A stretch of DNA of 64,000 nucleotides from Prorocentrum cordatum (GCA_963575745.1 CAUYUJ010021681.1:42501-106500); one strand, 5' to 3'; numbered from the stretch's first letter, positions 37,391 through 48,200 are shown. Notes: generated by a model not told the origin, from the letters alone. Program-made: numbers and translations.

Positions 37391-38525
37391 GCACACGCGA
37401 CACGGCACACGCGCACACGCGCACACGCGCACACACACGCACACACGCAACACACGCACACACGCACACACGCACACACGCACACACGCACACACGCACG
37501 CACGCACGCGCGCACGCGCGCACGCACGCACGCGCGCACGCACGCGCGCACGCACCCGCACGCACCCGCACGCACCCGCACGCACCCGCACGCACCCGCA
37601 CGCACCCGCACGCTCCCGCACGCACCCGCACGCACCCGCACGCACCCGCACGCACCCGCACGCACCCGCACGCACCCGCACGCACCCGCACGCACCCGCA
37701 CGCACCCGCACGCACGCGCACGCACGCGCACGCACGCGCACGCACGCGCACGCACGCGCACCACGCGCACGCACGCGCACGCACGCGCACGCACGCGCAC
37801 GCCCAACACCCCCCCCGCACCCCCCCGCACCCCCCCGCACCCCACGCACCCCCACGCCACACCCCACCGCACACCCCCACGCACACACAAAGCAACACGC
37901 GCACACACACACGCGCACACACGCGCCACACACGCGCACACACGCGCACACACGCGCACACACGGCGCGCACACACGCGCACACACGCGCACACACGCGC
38001 ACAACGCGGCAAACGCGCACACGCACACGCACACACACACGCACACACACACACACAACACCCACACCACACGCACACGCACACCACACCACCACCCGCA
38101 CACACCCACACGCACCCACACCACACCCACACGCACCCACACGCACCCACACACACACCCACACACACCCACACACACACACACACACACCCACACACAC
38201 ACACACGCACACACGCACACACGCGCACAACACACGCAAACACACAGACACACAGACACACACGCACCACGCACACACACGCACACACACACGCACACAC
38301 ACGTACACACACGCACACACACACGCACACACACACGCACACACACGCACTCACCCACACACACACACACACACGCACGCACGCACGCACACGTACACGC
38401 ACGCACACGCACACACACGCACACACACGCACACGCACGCACACATACACGCACACACACACGCACACGCACACACGCACACACACGCACACGCACACAC
38501 GCACACACGCACACACAGACTCACA
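36985..38525. repeat. 1.5-kb alternating purine-pyrimidine CA/CG tract
   Basis: Almost every step is CA, CG or TA on the plus strand. Sub-blocks are (CA)n with CG interruptions (36985-37200), a GCGCAC hexamer block (37200-37270), GCGCACGC blocks (37270-37550), a 10-base GCACGCACCC tandem (about 37551-37715), a CCCCCGCACC patch (37800-37870), then CACACG/CACACA to 38522. Very long His/Thr/Ala/Arg frames on plus and Cys/Val/Arg frames on minus result from the repeat and are not genes. The sequence class favours left-handed (Z) DNA. Confidence 0.95.
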
Positions 38526-38719
38526 CGTTTTCGAATTGTCCCAGATGGCCATGTTGGATAACCCTGAAGCTCTGGAAACCCTTAAACCAATCTGAGACCT
38601 GCTTCGACTGGCTTCCGCAAGCCTTCCGCCACTTTCTCTCGTCTGAGCCACCCTTGTTATACTTCAAAGGGTCTTCCGTCCAAGACGAGAGTTCAACCTC
38701 TCGATGCCTGGAAGACAGA

Positions 38720-38905
38720 TGCCCTTTTCCGAGCCCCCCTCCTCCGCTTCCTCCTCCCTCCTCCACCTCCTCCCTCCTTCTTCCTCCTCCTCCTCCTCCT
38801 CCACCCTCATCCTCACTCTCCTCCTCCCTCCCCCTCCTTCCCCCTCCCCTCCTCTCGCTCCTCCCTCCCCCTCCTTCCTCGTCTCCTCCTCCTTCCTCCC
38901 AACAG
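38720..38905. repeat. (TCC)n polypyrimidine array
   Basis: TCCTCC/CCTCCC units over about 185 bases. Confidence 0.92.
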
Positions 38906-39107
38906 CCTCTCTGGATAACGGCAGCCGTGCCACAGGCCGCACACACGGCTGGGCCGGACTCGACGAGGGCGGTGGCTCTGCGCTTGCGCCGACCGGCAGG
39001 GCTCCGCGGGGTTCGGAGCGGCGCGATCGGCAGGGACCGCACGGTGCCTTCCACAGAATGCTCACACGCCCAGGACTGCGGCGCCGGCTCCAGATCAGAA
39101 CAAGACA

Positions 39108-39262
39108 TGATGGGCGTGTTTTCCACCACCACCACAAGTCGGATGGGGGGAGGGAGGAGGAGGACGAGGAGGAGGAGGACGAGGAGGACGAAGAGGAGGA
39201 GGAGGAGGAGGAGGACCCTCTCCCCCTCCAACTTATGGTGGTGGTGGAAAACAGGCCCATCA
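39108..39262. mobile_element. Inverted-repeat element with GGA microsatellite core, copy 3
   Basis: TGATGGGCGTGTTTTCCACC-ACCACCACAAGTCGG at the left and CCAACTTATGGTGGTGGTGG-AAAACAGGCCCATCA at the right form an inverted repeat of about 35 bases with four mismatches. Core 39145-39225 is GGAGGAGGACGAGG. The best-preserved member of the microsatellite-core family. Confidence 0.85.
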
Positions 39263-39504
39263 AGACAAGATCCTATCCGGCCTTCTGGGCAACCTCCAGC
39301 TTCTCCTTCGGGGAGAGGTGCCCTCCCCCTGCCCCGCACCCTGGGTCTAGACAAGCCACCTTGAAGGGGCCCCAGGACACACAAATTCGCCGGCCCAACG
39401 GGCCAGGGCGTGCTAAGATCTCCGGTAACTGGTTAACAGTATTAACAGTATTTCTAGTTCGCGCGCGCGGGGCGGCCCCTGGGGGTCCCCCGGCGAAAAG
39501 TACC

Positions 39505-39572
39505 CCGACCAACGCCCGGTCGCCGCCCGGTCGCCGCCCGACCGCCGCCCGACCGCCGCCCCGCCGCCCGAC
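39505..39572. repeat. CGCCCGACCGC short tandem
   Basis: CGCCCGGTCGC/CGCCCGACCGC repeated about five times. Confidence 0.8.
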
Positions 39573-39599
39573 CAAGTCTACTCAGAGATGGTTTTCCTT

Positions 39600-40260
39600 C
39601 TGGGTGCGGCCTCTCAGGCTCCCCAGAGCGCGCTCAGAGTGCCCCAAGAGGCCCCCAAGACTGCCCAAGAGGCCCCCGAGACGCCCAAAGAGCGCTCGAA
39701 GACGCCGAAGATGACCCCAAGACGGCCCAAAAGGCCCCCAAGACAGCCCAAGAGGCCTCCAAGACGCCCCAAGAGCCTTCCAAGAGGCCTCCGAAGAGAG
39801 CCCCAAGAGGCCAAAATCGTTGATTTTCATTTGTTTTTTCGATGTTTTTTGTGTTCTGGCTTTTTCGGCTTCCGGACGCTCCAAGACGGCCCAAGAGGCC
39901 CCCAAGACCGCTCCAAGACGGCCCACGAAGCTCCCAAGACGGCGCCGAAACGACCCAAGAGAGCCCTCAAGACGGCCCAAGTGCCGCCCAAGACGGACCA
40001 AGAGGCCCCAAGACGGGCCCAAGAGGGACTCAGGAGGGATACCGAGAACTCAAAAATGGAGCCCTCCGTCCCAGAAGGCGCCCAGGAGGTCCCAAAGAGG
40101 CCCCAAGAGGCCTCCAAGAGGCCCCAAGATGTCGCCAAGAGGCCCCAGGAGACTCCCAGGAGGCCCAAAAGAAGCCCCAGAAGGCTTCAAACATGTCTCC
40201 CAGGCGCCCCCGAACGGCCTCTCAACAGACCCCAAGAGGCCCCCCAAAGAAGCATCTTGA
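39600..40260. repeat. CCAAGAGGCCCCC minisatellite, largest block
   Basis: Over 600 bases of degenerate 12-18 base units such as CCCAAGAGGCCCCCAAGACG-GCCC, broken near 39800-39880 by unique AT-richer sequence (TTTGTTTTTTCGATGTTTTT). Pro/Arg/Lys frames on plus and Leu/Gly/Trp frames on minus. Confidence 0.9.
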
Positions 40261-40429
40261 CGACGACTCTATTTCGCCCCATCGAGAGACGACCCCCAGG
40301 GAACTGCTTCACCATCAAAACTCCCCACGCAACGCGTCCGAACGACACCCGCCCCCAAGAGCGCAACATGGGCAACGAACACACAGACAAAAACCAGCGA
40401 TGCCATATCACGGGCCGGCGGAATGAGCG

Positions 40430-40578
40430 AAGCGATTCAATAAATACACACAAATAACAAGATTCCCCATATTTTCCCATATTTTCTGGGGTTTTGTCTC
40501 CCCATACACTTCCCATATTTTCCCATATTTTCTGAGGAATCGACGATTAATTGTGTCTGTGTTTTTCCCCCTCCTGAC
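40430..40578. mobile_element. GGACACACAAAT...CCCCTCCTGAC element, copy 3
   Basis: AATACACACAAATAACAAGA at the left. CCCATATTTTCCCATATTTT-CTG appears twice as a direct repeat 44 bases apart. TCGACGATTAATTGTGTCTG-TG leads into CCCCTCCTGAC at the right. Confidence 0.75.
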
Positions 40579-40599
40579 ACCTCTCCGCGAGGATGTGTC

Positions 40600-41110
40600 A
40601 GAGGTCTTGGCTGAAGATGGCTCTGGACATCTCCAGGCGGTAAGAAAATGATACAATATGGCCCAAGTTTGGCGGGCATCGTACCCAACACGTCCCCAAT
40701 CTCTCAGAAGCCATCAGATAGTCCCAAGACGATTCCAAGGAACTCCGAAGTATCCCCAAGACGCCCCTGTCTGAAGGGCACACATCTCCGCAAAACAGTT
40801 GAGCATGTCTTATGGCTTCGAGCGTCTCGCCTCGTTGGAAGGAAACGTATTTCCACGGGCGCTGTGCTGCGCGACATCCATACGTACTCCTACTGGTACC
40901 AGGCCCCCCTCCCGAATATCCCACTATGCCCCGTGACGAGTACCCACCCCGAATCCACCATCCCAGATACCCCGCCCTTGCGCGCCGGCGCACGACGACA
41001 GAACACGGCGCCAACGATGACGGCGGCGACGACGCTGACGCTGACGCTGACGCTGACGACAACGACCAAGGACGAACGACCAACAACGACGAAGAAAGTC
41101 GGGCATTAAA
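40600..41110. other. Unassigned sequence
   Basis: No recognised gene or element. It has a few CCCAAGACG-type words near 40730 and a small GACGCTGAC tandem at 41033-41062. Confidence 0.3.
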
Positions 41111-41379
41111 AGCGTCTGCCAGTCGTGAAGTGGGACATTGAAACAACAAATACCACATCGAACGTGTGCGCGCCGACCGAGCCGAGCCGACCGAAAACGG
41201 CCGGTCGTGATGCGGCCGAAGGATCCGAGCCGCGAAGAAGCATTGCGCTGTCACAGTGGAGGTCCTCGGTCAAAAATTCCGCCCTCCTCACTAAATTCGC
41301 CGCGTACTTTTCTCTGATATCCTTGTGCTACTTACTACCCAGCCTGCCACCCGAATACATTTTTTGTTTTTTCTGATGA

Positions 41380-42240
41380 ATCCTGGAGCTTGTGAGTAAT
41401 TCACGGCTTGCCAGTTACCAGCCTGGGAGATACTCGCAGCCCATCGCCACAAGCTAAGACAGTGAAGCTGGCCCAGCCCATGCTAGACCAACTATATTGA
41501 AAAGCGCCCTGCGGTCACTGTTTTTTGCGCCGCGCAACACTTAGACTACAAGGGCGGTTCGTGCAAAGGTCAAGTGCGGGCCACTGCAACGATTCCTTCA
41601 CCTATGCTGGGGATATAAAGAGGTACCGATCTCGCTACCCCGCGAACCTCTCCCAGGGTGCGTTCTGATCAAGATTGAGAAAATAATCCAGCCGTGGCGA
41701 CGAGGGTTCCTGCAGGACGAGCAGCGGTATCAGTATCCTTGCCTCCACTGATGCGCTGAATTCTGGCAGTTGTGGCCAGACGTGCAGCTAGGCAGGGAAG
41801 AGGAAATCATTGCTAATTCGCGGCCATGTCTCGTTAATGTAATTCCCAGCCGCTCCCCCAGCAGTGAGTTCACCATACCACCGAAGCACCTCCAAGGCTC
41901 GGTCATAATGTCTCTGCGCACCATGGGATGCCCGCGGGCACCACGCGTGACTGCGACTACCAGACAGCGAAAATATGGAGACATACTCGGCCAGAACCAT
42001 AACAGCCTTTCGAGCGCCTCAGTGCGCTCGACAGTAAGGGAGACTACGCCAACACCATAGCACGTGAGCAAAGCAACCTACCAACACGCACCGCATGAAC
42101 TTGCGAGCGCCACAGTCGTGTCGCAGCTTAGCGCGCCCGTGACATCTTCCCTTTGAGTGCAACAATTGCCTTCGCGCGCCGAAATATAGCTGCAACACAA
42201 AACGATATTGTCGTGAACACCCTAGCAGCAACAGACAACA
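41380..42240. other. Lower-GC block without an identified gene
   Basis: More balanced composition than the surroundings. The minus-strand frame at 41730-42071 is open and reads like protein, but I recognise no domain. It could be a decayed transposase or host exon. Recorded so that it can be searched. Confidence 0.25.
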
Positions 42241-42254
42241 CTACCAACGCTCCG

Positions 42255-42294
42255 TCAACAACACACATTCACACACACACACACACACACACGC
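42255..42294. repeat. (CA)n microsatellite
   Basis: About 20 CA units with a CG near the right edge. Confidence 0.95.
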
Positions 42295-42314
42295 ACGTGG
42301 CGTTTGTTTGAACG

Positions 42315-42505
42315 TCTTTCCAAAGCGGCCCAGAAGCTGCTCAAGAGGCCCCAGAGACAGCCGAGTCAAGGGAGTACTGAGTCAAGTGAGTCCCAAAACT
42401 GCCATCACGAGCCCCAAGATGGCTCCAGGATGGCCCGAATACAGCCCAAGAGGGCCCCAGGCAGCCCCAGTTTGCCCCCAAGAGCCTTGCAGGAGGCACA
42501 ACTCC
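42315..42505. repeat. CCAAGAGGCCCC minisatellite
   Basis: Degenerate CCCAAGATGGCTCCAGGATG-type units. Confidence 0.7.
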
Positions 42506-43432
42506 CCCATCATCCTAGGTTTTGGGTGCATTCTCACATAGAGCCCCTGTTTAGTATTCAATTTTTTTGCGCTACAGTGACCAACTCGCCCATCCCCCCT
42601 CCCCCCCTGGTCACGGCACGATTCGTGCAAGCACCGTGTGGGCATGAGCCGTTCCTGGGCATTCCCAGACGGCGCCGGCGCGAATCGTGACGCGACCGGC
42701 CCGCTCCCCCCTCCCCCCTCCACCCTCCCTCGGTCACGCCCGTCTCCACGGGATTCAACAAACTGTTTGTGTTCTCAGAGGTTCGGTCTCTTGATCTTCG
42801 GAGCGTCCAGTATGGCCCACGAGGCGCCAAAAACGCGGAGATGGGCCCGAACAGGGGTCTGAGAAAACCGATGGTAGCTGGCGCGGTCTGACGGGTCCCC
42901 CCTTGCAGGGTCAGACACCGTTGGTCGGACTGGGGAAAGCAGAAAGCACGCGACCTGATGCGTTCCGTTGCATTCTGGGTGTCACGGTCTGGGTAGGGCT
43001 CCCTGGAGTCAAGCGGCCCTGCTGGGACTGATGGAGGATCGGCTGCCTAAGTACAAGACGTTGCGTGCCCGACGGCGGCGGAGCACACCGCTGCTGGGGG
43101 TCTACCCAGCTCTGCCGCGCGTGCGCGCAGCGGCGCGGGCACCGCGGGCGGGAGGCGCAGCGGCAGGATGATGGGGAAGGGCGGCGGAAGCTGGAGCGGA
43201 GGCGCACGGGGGGGGGGGAAATGCTGGGGGGGAGGCGGGGGAGGGACGAGGACCACGTGTTCGACGATGGACCCCGTGTTACCCATCTGCTCCGGCGGGC
43301 GGCAAAGGGGGGTGACCGAAGTGGGGGGGTGAAGAGAAGGGCCCTGGAGGGGGCCCTTTAGACCCCCTTTTTGGGCCACTGCTGGCTCCAGTAGAATGCC
43401 TCTTTAGGGCCCTTTTCTTCACCCCCCGTGTA

Positions 43433-43607
43433 CACCCTGCGAAATGCTTTAGAAATCATGGGTTAAGAAATTCATAGTCTCAGAATTTTAATAAAAACCC
43501 AGAATGTCTATTCAAATCTTAGGATTTACATTGAAACATTAAGAATAATCGAGACTCTGGCCGAAAACTTGGGTTTTCTTAAGCATCGCCTAAGGTGTAG
43601 GTCACCC
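43433..43607. mobile_element. AAATGCTTTAGAAATCATGG element, copy 2 with both ends
   Basis: TACACCCTGCGAAATGCTTT-AGAAATC at the left and TTTTCTTAAGCATCGCCTAA-GGTGTA at the right, an inverted repeat of about 28 bases. The interior matches 13388-13555 closely. No convincing flanking duplication. Confidence 0.8.
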
Positions 43608-43617
43608 CCCGCCCGCC

Positions 43618-43735
43618 CGATCTGCCTCGGGCGGTCTTCGGCGGCCTCCCGGCGGTCCTCGGCGGTTCCCGACGGTCTTCGGCGGCCCTCGTCGGATGCC
43701 AGCGGCCTTTGGCGGCATTCGGCGCGAAAGCTGGA
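43618..43735. repeat. CGGCGGTCTTCGG minisatellite
   Basis: About eight units of 13-15 bases (CGGCGGTCCTCGGCGG). Confidence 0.8.
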
Positions 43736-43989
43736 TGGCTGCGGTCAGCAAGGCGTCCATGATCGAACACTCAACGAGGCATGATGATGGAGAGGAGTTA
43801 TGATGTTCCAACCTACTTTAGCCTTCCTTGATCACCAGAAAGAACTTCGAGCACCCGAAAGAACCGAAACTTGAGGGTTTGAATGTGTTTGGCCCTGGGA
43901 GGCGATACTCATTCGGCACTGTTTCGGTACTTTTCTGGGTGCTCGAGATGATTTCTGGAAGGTGGTCCTAAGTTCGATGGGGGCATTAT

Positions 43990-44125
43990 ACAGTGCGGGC
44001 GAGGCCGCAAGAAACCCTCGCAAGAAGCCCAACCCTGAGAACACGTGCGCGAGGTGCACCTGAGGGGAAACCTGGAGCACCCTGAACGCAGATGGTTTCT
44101 TGATGCGCGCCCCCACTGTAATGAA
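43990..44125. mobile_element. CAAGAAACC-type inverted-repeat element
   Basis: CAGTGCGGGCGAGGCCGCAA-GAAACC at the left and GGTTTCTTGATGCGCGCCCC-CACTGTAATG at the right are imperfect inverses over about 27 bases. It relates to the units at 12060 and 13138. Confidence 0.65.
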
Positions 44126-44130
44126 GGGAA

Positions 44131-45420
44131 CCCTAGGACACACAAATCAATACACACAAATAAAAATAATCCCAATATTTTCTCATATTTTCTGGGTTTT
44201 TGTCTTCCCGCCCACTTCCCATATTTTCGAGAGAGCGTGATCCACCGCCGCTGTACTGTGGAAAATTGCCAACCTTTTCCTCCGGAGCCCGGGGGTCGCC
44301 CCCCCCCCTTCCGAAAATCTCCCCCCCCCCCCCCCTGCTGGACCCCCCCCCCCCCTGCTGGACCCCCCCCCCCCTCCCCCGGCAAAACCCCCCCCTCCCC
44401 TAACCCCTCCCCCCCCCCCCCCCTCCGGATCCGGAAAACCGAGGGGGGTCACTACCGGTTCGAACCCTCCCCCCCCCCCTCCAGATCCGGAAAACCGGGG
44501 GGGGTCACTACCGGTTCGAACCCCCCCCCCCTCGAAAACCGGAGGGGGATCACTACCGGTTCGAACCCCTCCCCACCCCCCCACTCACCGCCAGCAAACG
44601 ACTCCCGGTCCCTACCACCGTCCGCATCACATCCCCCACTGTTGTTCCCAGCACCACTGTCCTCACCACCACTGTCCCCACTGTGTCCCCACCAGTGCCC
44701 CCACCACTGTCGCACTGTCCCCACTGTCCCCACCACTGTTCCCACCACGGTTCCACTCTCCCCACTGTCTCCACGGCCCCAACCACTGCCCGACTATCCC
44801 CACTGTCCCCACTGTCCCACTGACTCCGCCGCTGTCCCACTGTTCCCACCACTGTCCCACCACTGTCCCCACCACTGTCCCCACTGTACCTCTGTCCCAC
44901 CGCCGTCCTCGCCACTGCCTTCACCAGTGTCCCCACCACCATTGTACCCTCCACTGTCCCACTGTTTCCACCTCATTCCCACTGTGCCCACACCACTGTC
45001 CCCACCACCACCGTCCCCACCACTGTCCACTGTCCCCCTGTTCCCACCATTGTCCCCACGACTGTCCCCACCACTACCGGCCCTCTACTGTCCCACTGTC
45101 CAACTGTCCCCACCACTGTCCCGCTGTCCCCTCACCACTGTCCCCACCAACACCGTCCCGGTTTTCGAGGGGGGGGGGGGTTCGAACCGGTAGTGACCCC
45201 CCCCTTTTCATGATGAGCTGGGGGGGGGGGGGGGGAGGGTTCGAACCGGTCGTGACCCCCCCCGGTTTTCCGGCGGGGGGGGGGGGGGAGGGGTTCGAAC
45301 CGGTAGTGACCCCCCCCCGGTTTTCCGCCAGCAGCGGTAGAACCCGCTCTTTCGTATGTTCTCATATCTGATGGGGAATCGAGGATTAATTGTGTCTGTG
45401 TGTTTCTGTTCCCCTCCTGA
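44131..45420. mobile_element. GGACACACAAAT...CCCCTCCTGAC element, copy 4, split by a 1.1-kb insert
   Basis: The left half, 44131-44230: GGACACACAAATCAATACAC, then CCCAATATTTTCTCATATTT-TCTGGGTTTTTGTCTTCCC and CACTTCCCATATTTTC. The right half, 45350-45420: GTATGTTCTCATATCTGATG-GGGAATCGAGGATTAATTGTGTCTGTGTGTTTC and CCCCTCCTGA. Joined, these restore the order seen at 40430-40578. The 1.1 kb between them is a separate fold-back array. Confidence 0.75.
44429..45335. repeat. Fold-back with CCGGTTCGAACC arms and CCACTGTCCC core
   Basis: The left arm (44429-44575) has three units containing GGTCACTACCGGTTCGAACC, a C-run and GGAAAACCGG. The right arm (45158-45335) has three units with the inverse GGTTCGAACCGGTAGTGACC, a G-run and GGTTTTCCGGCGG. 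The core (about 44628-45150) is a CCACTGTCCC/CACCACTGTCCC minisatellite. Homopolymer runs of 10-17 C or G make exact lengths uncertain. Confidence 0.85.
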
Positions 45421-45506
45421 CTGTAAGCGAGGAGATGGCATGGCCACTGGCATGGCCGATCGGGCCCCCATGACGAGGACGTCGGCTGCTGCCGGCGGGC
45501 CTCGAG

Positions 45507-45640
45507 GAGGAGGAGGAGGAGGAGGAGGAGGAGGAGGAGGAGGAGGAGGAGGACGAGGAAGAGGAGGAGGAGGAGGAGGGGGAGGAGGAGGAGGAGGAGG
45601 AGGAGGAGGAGGAGGAGGAGGAGGAGGACGAGGAGAGGGA
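45507..45640. repeat. (GGA)n array
   Basis: About 134 bases of GGA with a few GAC and GAA. Confidence 0.96.
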
Positions 45641-45693
45641 GGGGGCTGGGGATGGGTGGAGCGAGAGTTCGGTGGCAACTCGCGGGAGCCTCC

Positions 45694-45863
45694 TGGCTGC
45701 CCACCAGGCCACCCCGACCTGACCCGAAGACCCGAATTTTGGGGTTTGGGGGGGTACGGGCTCCATCAGTGTTATCTCGGCGGTCCCCGATCCCACTCTA
45801 CTGGAAATCGAAGATAAATTTGGGCATTCGGGTTGGGTTGTGGTGGTTTGATGGGTGGGGGCC
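45694..45863. mobile_element. ACCACCCCAACCCAACCCGA element, copy 3
   Basis: TGGCTGCCCACCAGGCCACC-CCGACC at the left and GGGTTGGGTTGTGGTGGTTT-GATGGGTGGGGGCC at the right. Core: CCGAATTTTGGGGTTTGGG and TACGGGCTCCATCAGTG. More diverged than the other copies. No clear duplication. Confidence 0.7.
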
Positions 45864-45896
45864 GCCCATACCATGCTGACGGCTTCTGCGAAAAGG

Positions 45897-46012
45897 CTAG
45901 TCGACGCTAAGTCGACGCTAACCGACGCCAGCTCGACGCCAATCGACGGTAACCAACGCTACCTCATCGACTCCCAGACGCTAATCGACGCTAGTCGACG
46001 CTAGCGACGGAG
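45897..46012. repeat. 11-bp AGTCGACGCTA tandem
   Basis: Ten or so units of AGTCGACGCTA/ACCGACGCCA, many containing the SalI-like palindrome GTCGAC. Confidence 0.85.
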
Positions 46013-46074
46013 TTGCGGGGGTGTGCCAGGCTCCCATGATTTGCTACCGAACGAGAGTGACAGGAGGGACGAGG

Positions 46075-46140
46075 GGAGGAGGAGGGAGAAAGAGGAGAAG
46101 GAGGAGGAGGGAAGAGGGAAGAGGGAAGAGGGAAGAGGGA
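46075..46140. repeat. GGA/GAGGGAA polypurine tract
   Basis: AGGAGGGAGAAAGAGGAGAA and GAAGAGGGAAGAGGGAAGAG units leading directly into the GATGATGCT array. Confidence 0.9.
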
Positions 46141-46463
46141 TGAGGCTGATGATGATGAGGACGATGCTGCTGATGATGATGCTGCTGCTCATGAGGATGA
46201 TGCTGATGCTGATGCTGATGCTGATGATGATGATGGCGATGATGATGATGATGATGATGATGACGATGATGATGATGATGATGATACTGATGATGACGAC
46301 GACGATGATGCTGATGATGCTGATGCTGATGAAGATGATGCTAGTGATGCTGATAGTGATGATGCTGATGAGGCTGATGCTGATGCTGATGCTGGTGATG
46401 ATGATGATGATGCTGATGCTGAGCTGATGATGATGATGATGATGCTGATGCTGATGCTGATGC

Positions 46464-46516
<53 letters not shown>

Positions 46517-46535
46517 GTGATGGTGATGGTGATGC
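46140..46535. repeat. (GAT)n / GATGATGCT array
   Basis: About 395 bases of GAT with regularly spaced GCT triplets, ending in GATGGT units and a short GGA tract (46536-46556). Confidence 0.96.
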
Positions 46536-46727
46536 GGAGGAGGAGGAGGAGGAGGGAAGGGAACCAAAAACTCCCACTCTGGATGTGGAACAACAAAAAC
46601 TTAGCTCGACTGCAGCACGGCGCCCTGCGGCCGCTGTTCTTGCGCCGCGGGAGCGGGTGCCACGCATTCTGCGGGGCAGCACCGTGCAGAGGGGAAAACA
46701 CGGTATACTTGCAGAGCGCCGCGGGAG

Positions 46728-47003
46728 CTCCTCCTTCCCCTCCTCCTTCTCCTCCTCCTCCTCCTCCTCCTCCTCCCTCCTCCTCCCTCCCCGCTCCTTC
46801 TCCTCCTCCTCCTCCTCCTCCTCCTCCTCCTCCTCTCCTCCTCCTCCTCCTCCTCCTCCTCCTCCTCCTCGTCTCCTCCTCCTCCTCCTCCTCCTCCTCC
46901 TCCTCCTCCTCCTCCTCCTCCTCTCCTTCTTCTCCTCCTCCTCCCTCCTCCTCCTCCTCCTCCTCTTCCTCCTCCTCCTCCTCCTCCTCCTCCTCCTCCT
47001 CCC
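46728..47003. repeat. (TCC)n polypyrimidine array
   Basis: About 275 bases of TCC, in the opposite orientation to the GGA arrays at 45507 and 46075. Confidence 0.96.
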
Positions 47004-47061
47004 TGAGAAAGTGTGCGACGGACGAGGAGGGAGAAAAAACAAGTGAACGACGATCAAAAAC

Positions 47062-47215
47062 GGATCTCACGCGAGATGACGTAGCGACCCCACACGGTGG
47101 CTTAAGCGGGCCGCCAGCGCGGCACGCTGCTGTGGAGACGCGAGCGCGTACTCGCGACCTTGCGCGGGCGGCTTGCGCGCCAATGTCGGCGCAGACCGCT
47201 TTTTCTTGGCGTCGT
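47062..47215. repeat. GTAGCGACC-CGGTGGCTTA module, copy 2
   Basis: GGATCTCACGCGAGATGACG-TAGCGACCCCACACGGTGGCTTAAGCGGGCCGCC, related to 35869-36035. It contains CTCGCGACCTTGCGCGGGCG, which echoes CGCGACCTTGCGCGG near 19920. Confidence 0.5.
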
Positions 47216-47769
47216 TCAAGAGGATGCAGAGGAAGGGTGCTGATGAGGAAGATGAGACAGAGTTACGGGGATGGGGCGGAATCGCGCGCACAAGGCAGGA
47301 AAGGCATCGGACACGTCTCGTTCCACCTCGGGGCAGGTTCGACTCGTGATGAGGGCTGGTTCGACTCATGAGGGGGGGAGACGACGCTGCCCAAGACGAT
47401 GTTGGGATCATTGCTGTTGCGCTCGACGGGCACGAGCGACGTAAAACCAGCCAGTATCCATAATGGCCATTCGTCGCAGCACACTGGGAGCGGGCCCCAA
47501 TACAGAAACAACGCTGACTGAAATCCCGCCAGACATGTGGGTGGAGGTGGTATAGCGAGCTCGAGTTCCACTCCTCCGATCGAAAACCCTCATACGCACA
47601 CGCGGGAGGGGATTTGCCCCTCCCCCTGCCCCCTCCCTTGGGTCTGCACAGGGGGCGAGGGGGTACAGCATCCAATATGGCCCAATCTGGATCCAAAAGG
47701 TTCCTAGATGTTGCAAGGTGGCATCCCGAATGGCTCACTTGAGCTGACCTGGCTCAATCGCGTCCACTG

Positions 47770-48200
47770 TGCCCTAAAATGCCCCAAAGCAGCCCCAAGA
47801 GAGTCCCGAGTGCACTCCGGGCCTTCCAAAGTACCCCCCAGATGCCAAAATTCTTCCAGTGCCTGTGGGCAGCCGTCGGCCGTTGTCTCCTCGCCTTCCC
47901 GCGTGCCTCGGATACCGAAATCTGGCCCAGCCACGGCGCAAGAAAACCCCGACGCCCAACAGGGGCCCTCGAGGGCCCCAAGGCTGGCCGCCCCCCAAAA
48001 AAACGCGCAAGGCCCAAGGGCGCCCCAAGAGAACCCCGAGCGGCCCTGCGTCGGCCCCCGCGGGGGCAACCGAGTTGCTGTCGCATATTTTTTTTCAGCC
48101 GCGGCCTCCAACGTGGCCCCGGGAGACCCCGCGAGGCCCCCACAGGGCCTCTAAGTACGTCCAGGCCGCCCCCAAGAGAGCCCCGAGAAAGGCATCCAAA
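47770..48200. repeat. CCAAGAGGCCCC minisatellite, GC-rich variant
   Basis: Degenerate CCCCAAGAGAGTCCCGAG / CCCCGCGAGGCCCC units with a unique gap near 48080-48100. Overlapping open frames on both strands are compositional. Confidence 0.7.

Noticed and set aside
36605-39364. A plus-strand open frame of more than 900 codons through the CA/CG tract, with matching 500-600 codon frames on minus
   Set aside because: The frames consist of His/Thr/Ala/Arg or Cys/Val/Arg repeats dictated by the dinucleotide repeat. All frames are open at once, and there is no domain or non-repeat coding signal.
44446-45310. tRNA genes or tRNA-derived SINE because of GGTTCGAACC
   Set aside because: The word is a palindrome inside a G/C-run repeat unit. 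No A box, no cloverleaf and no acceptor stem could be drawn.
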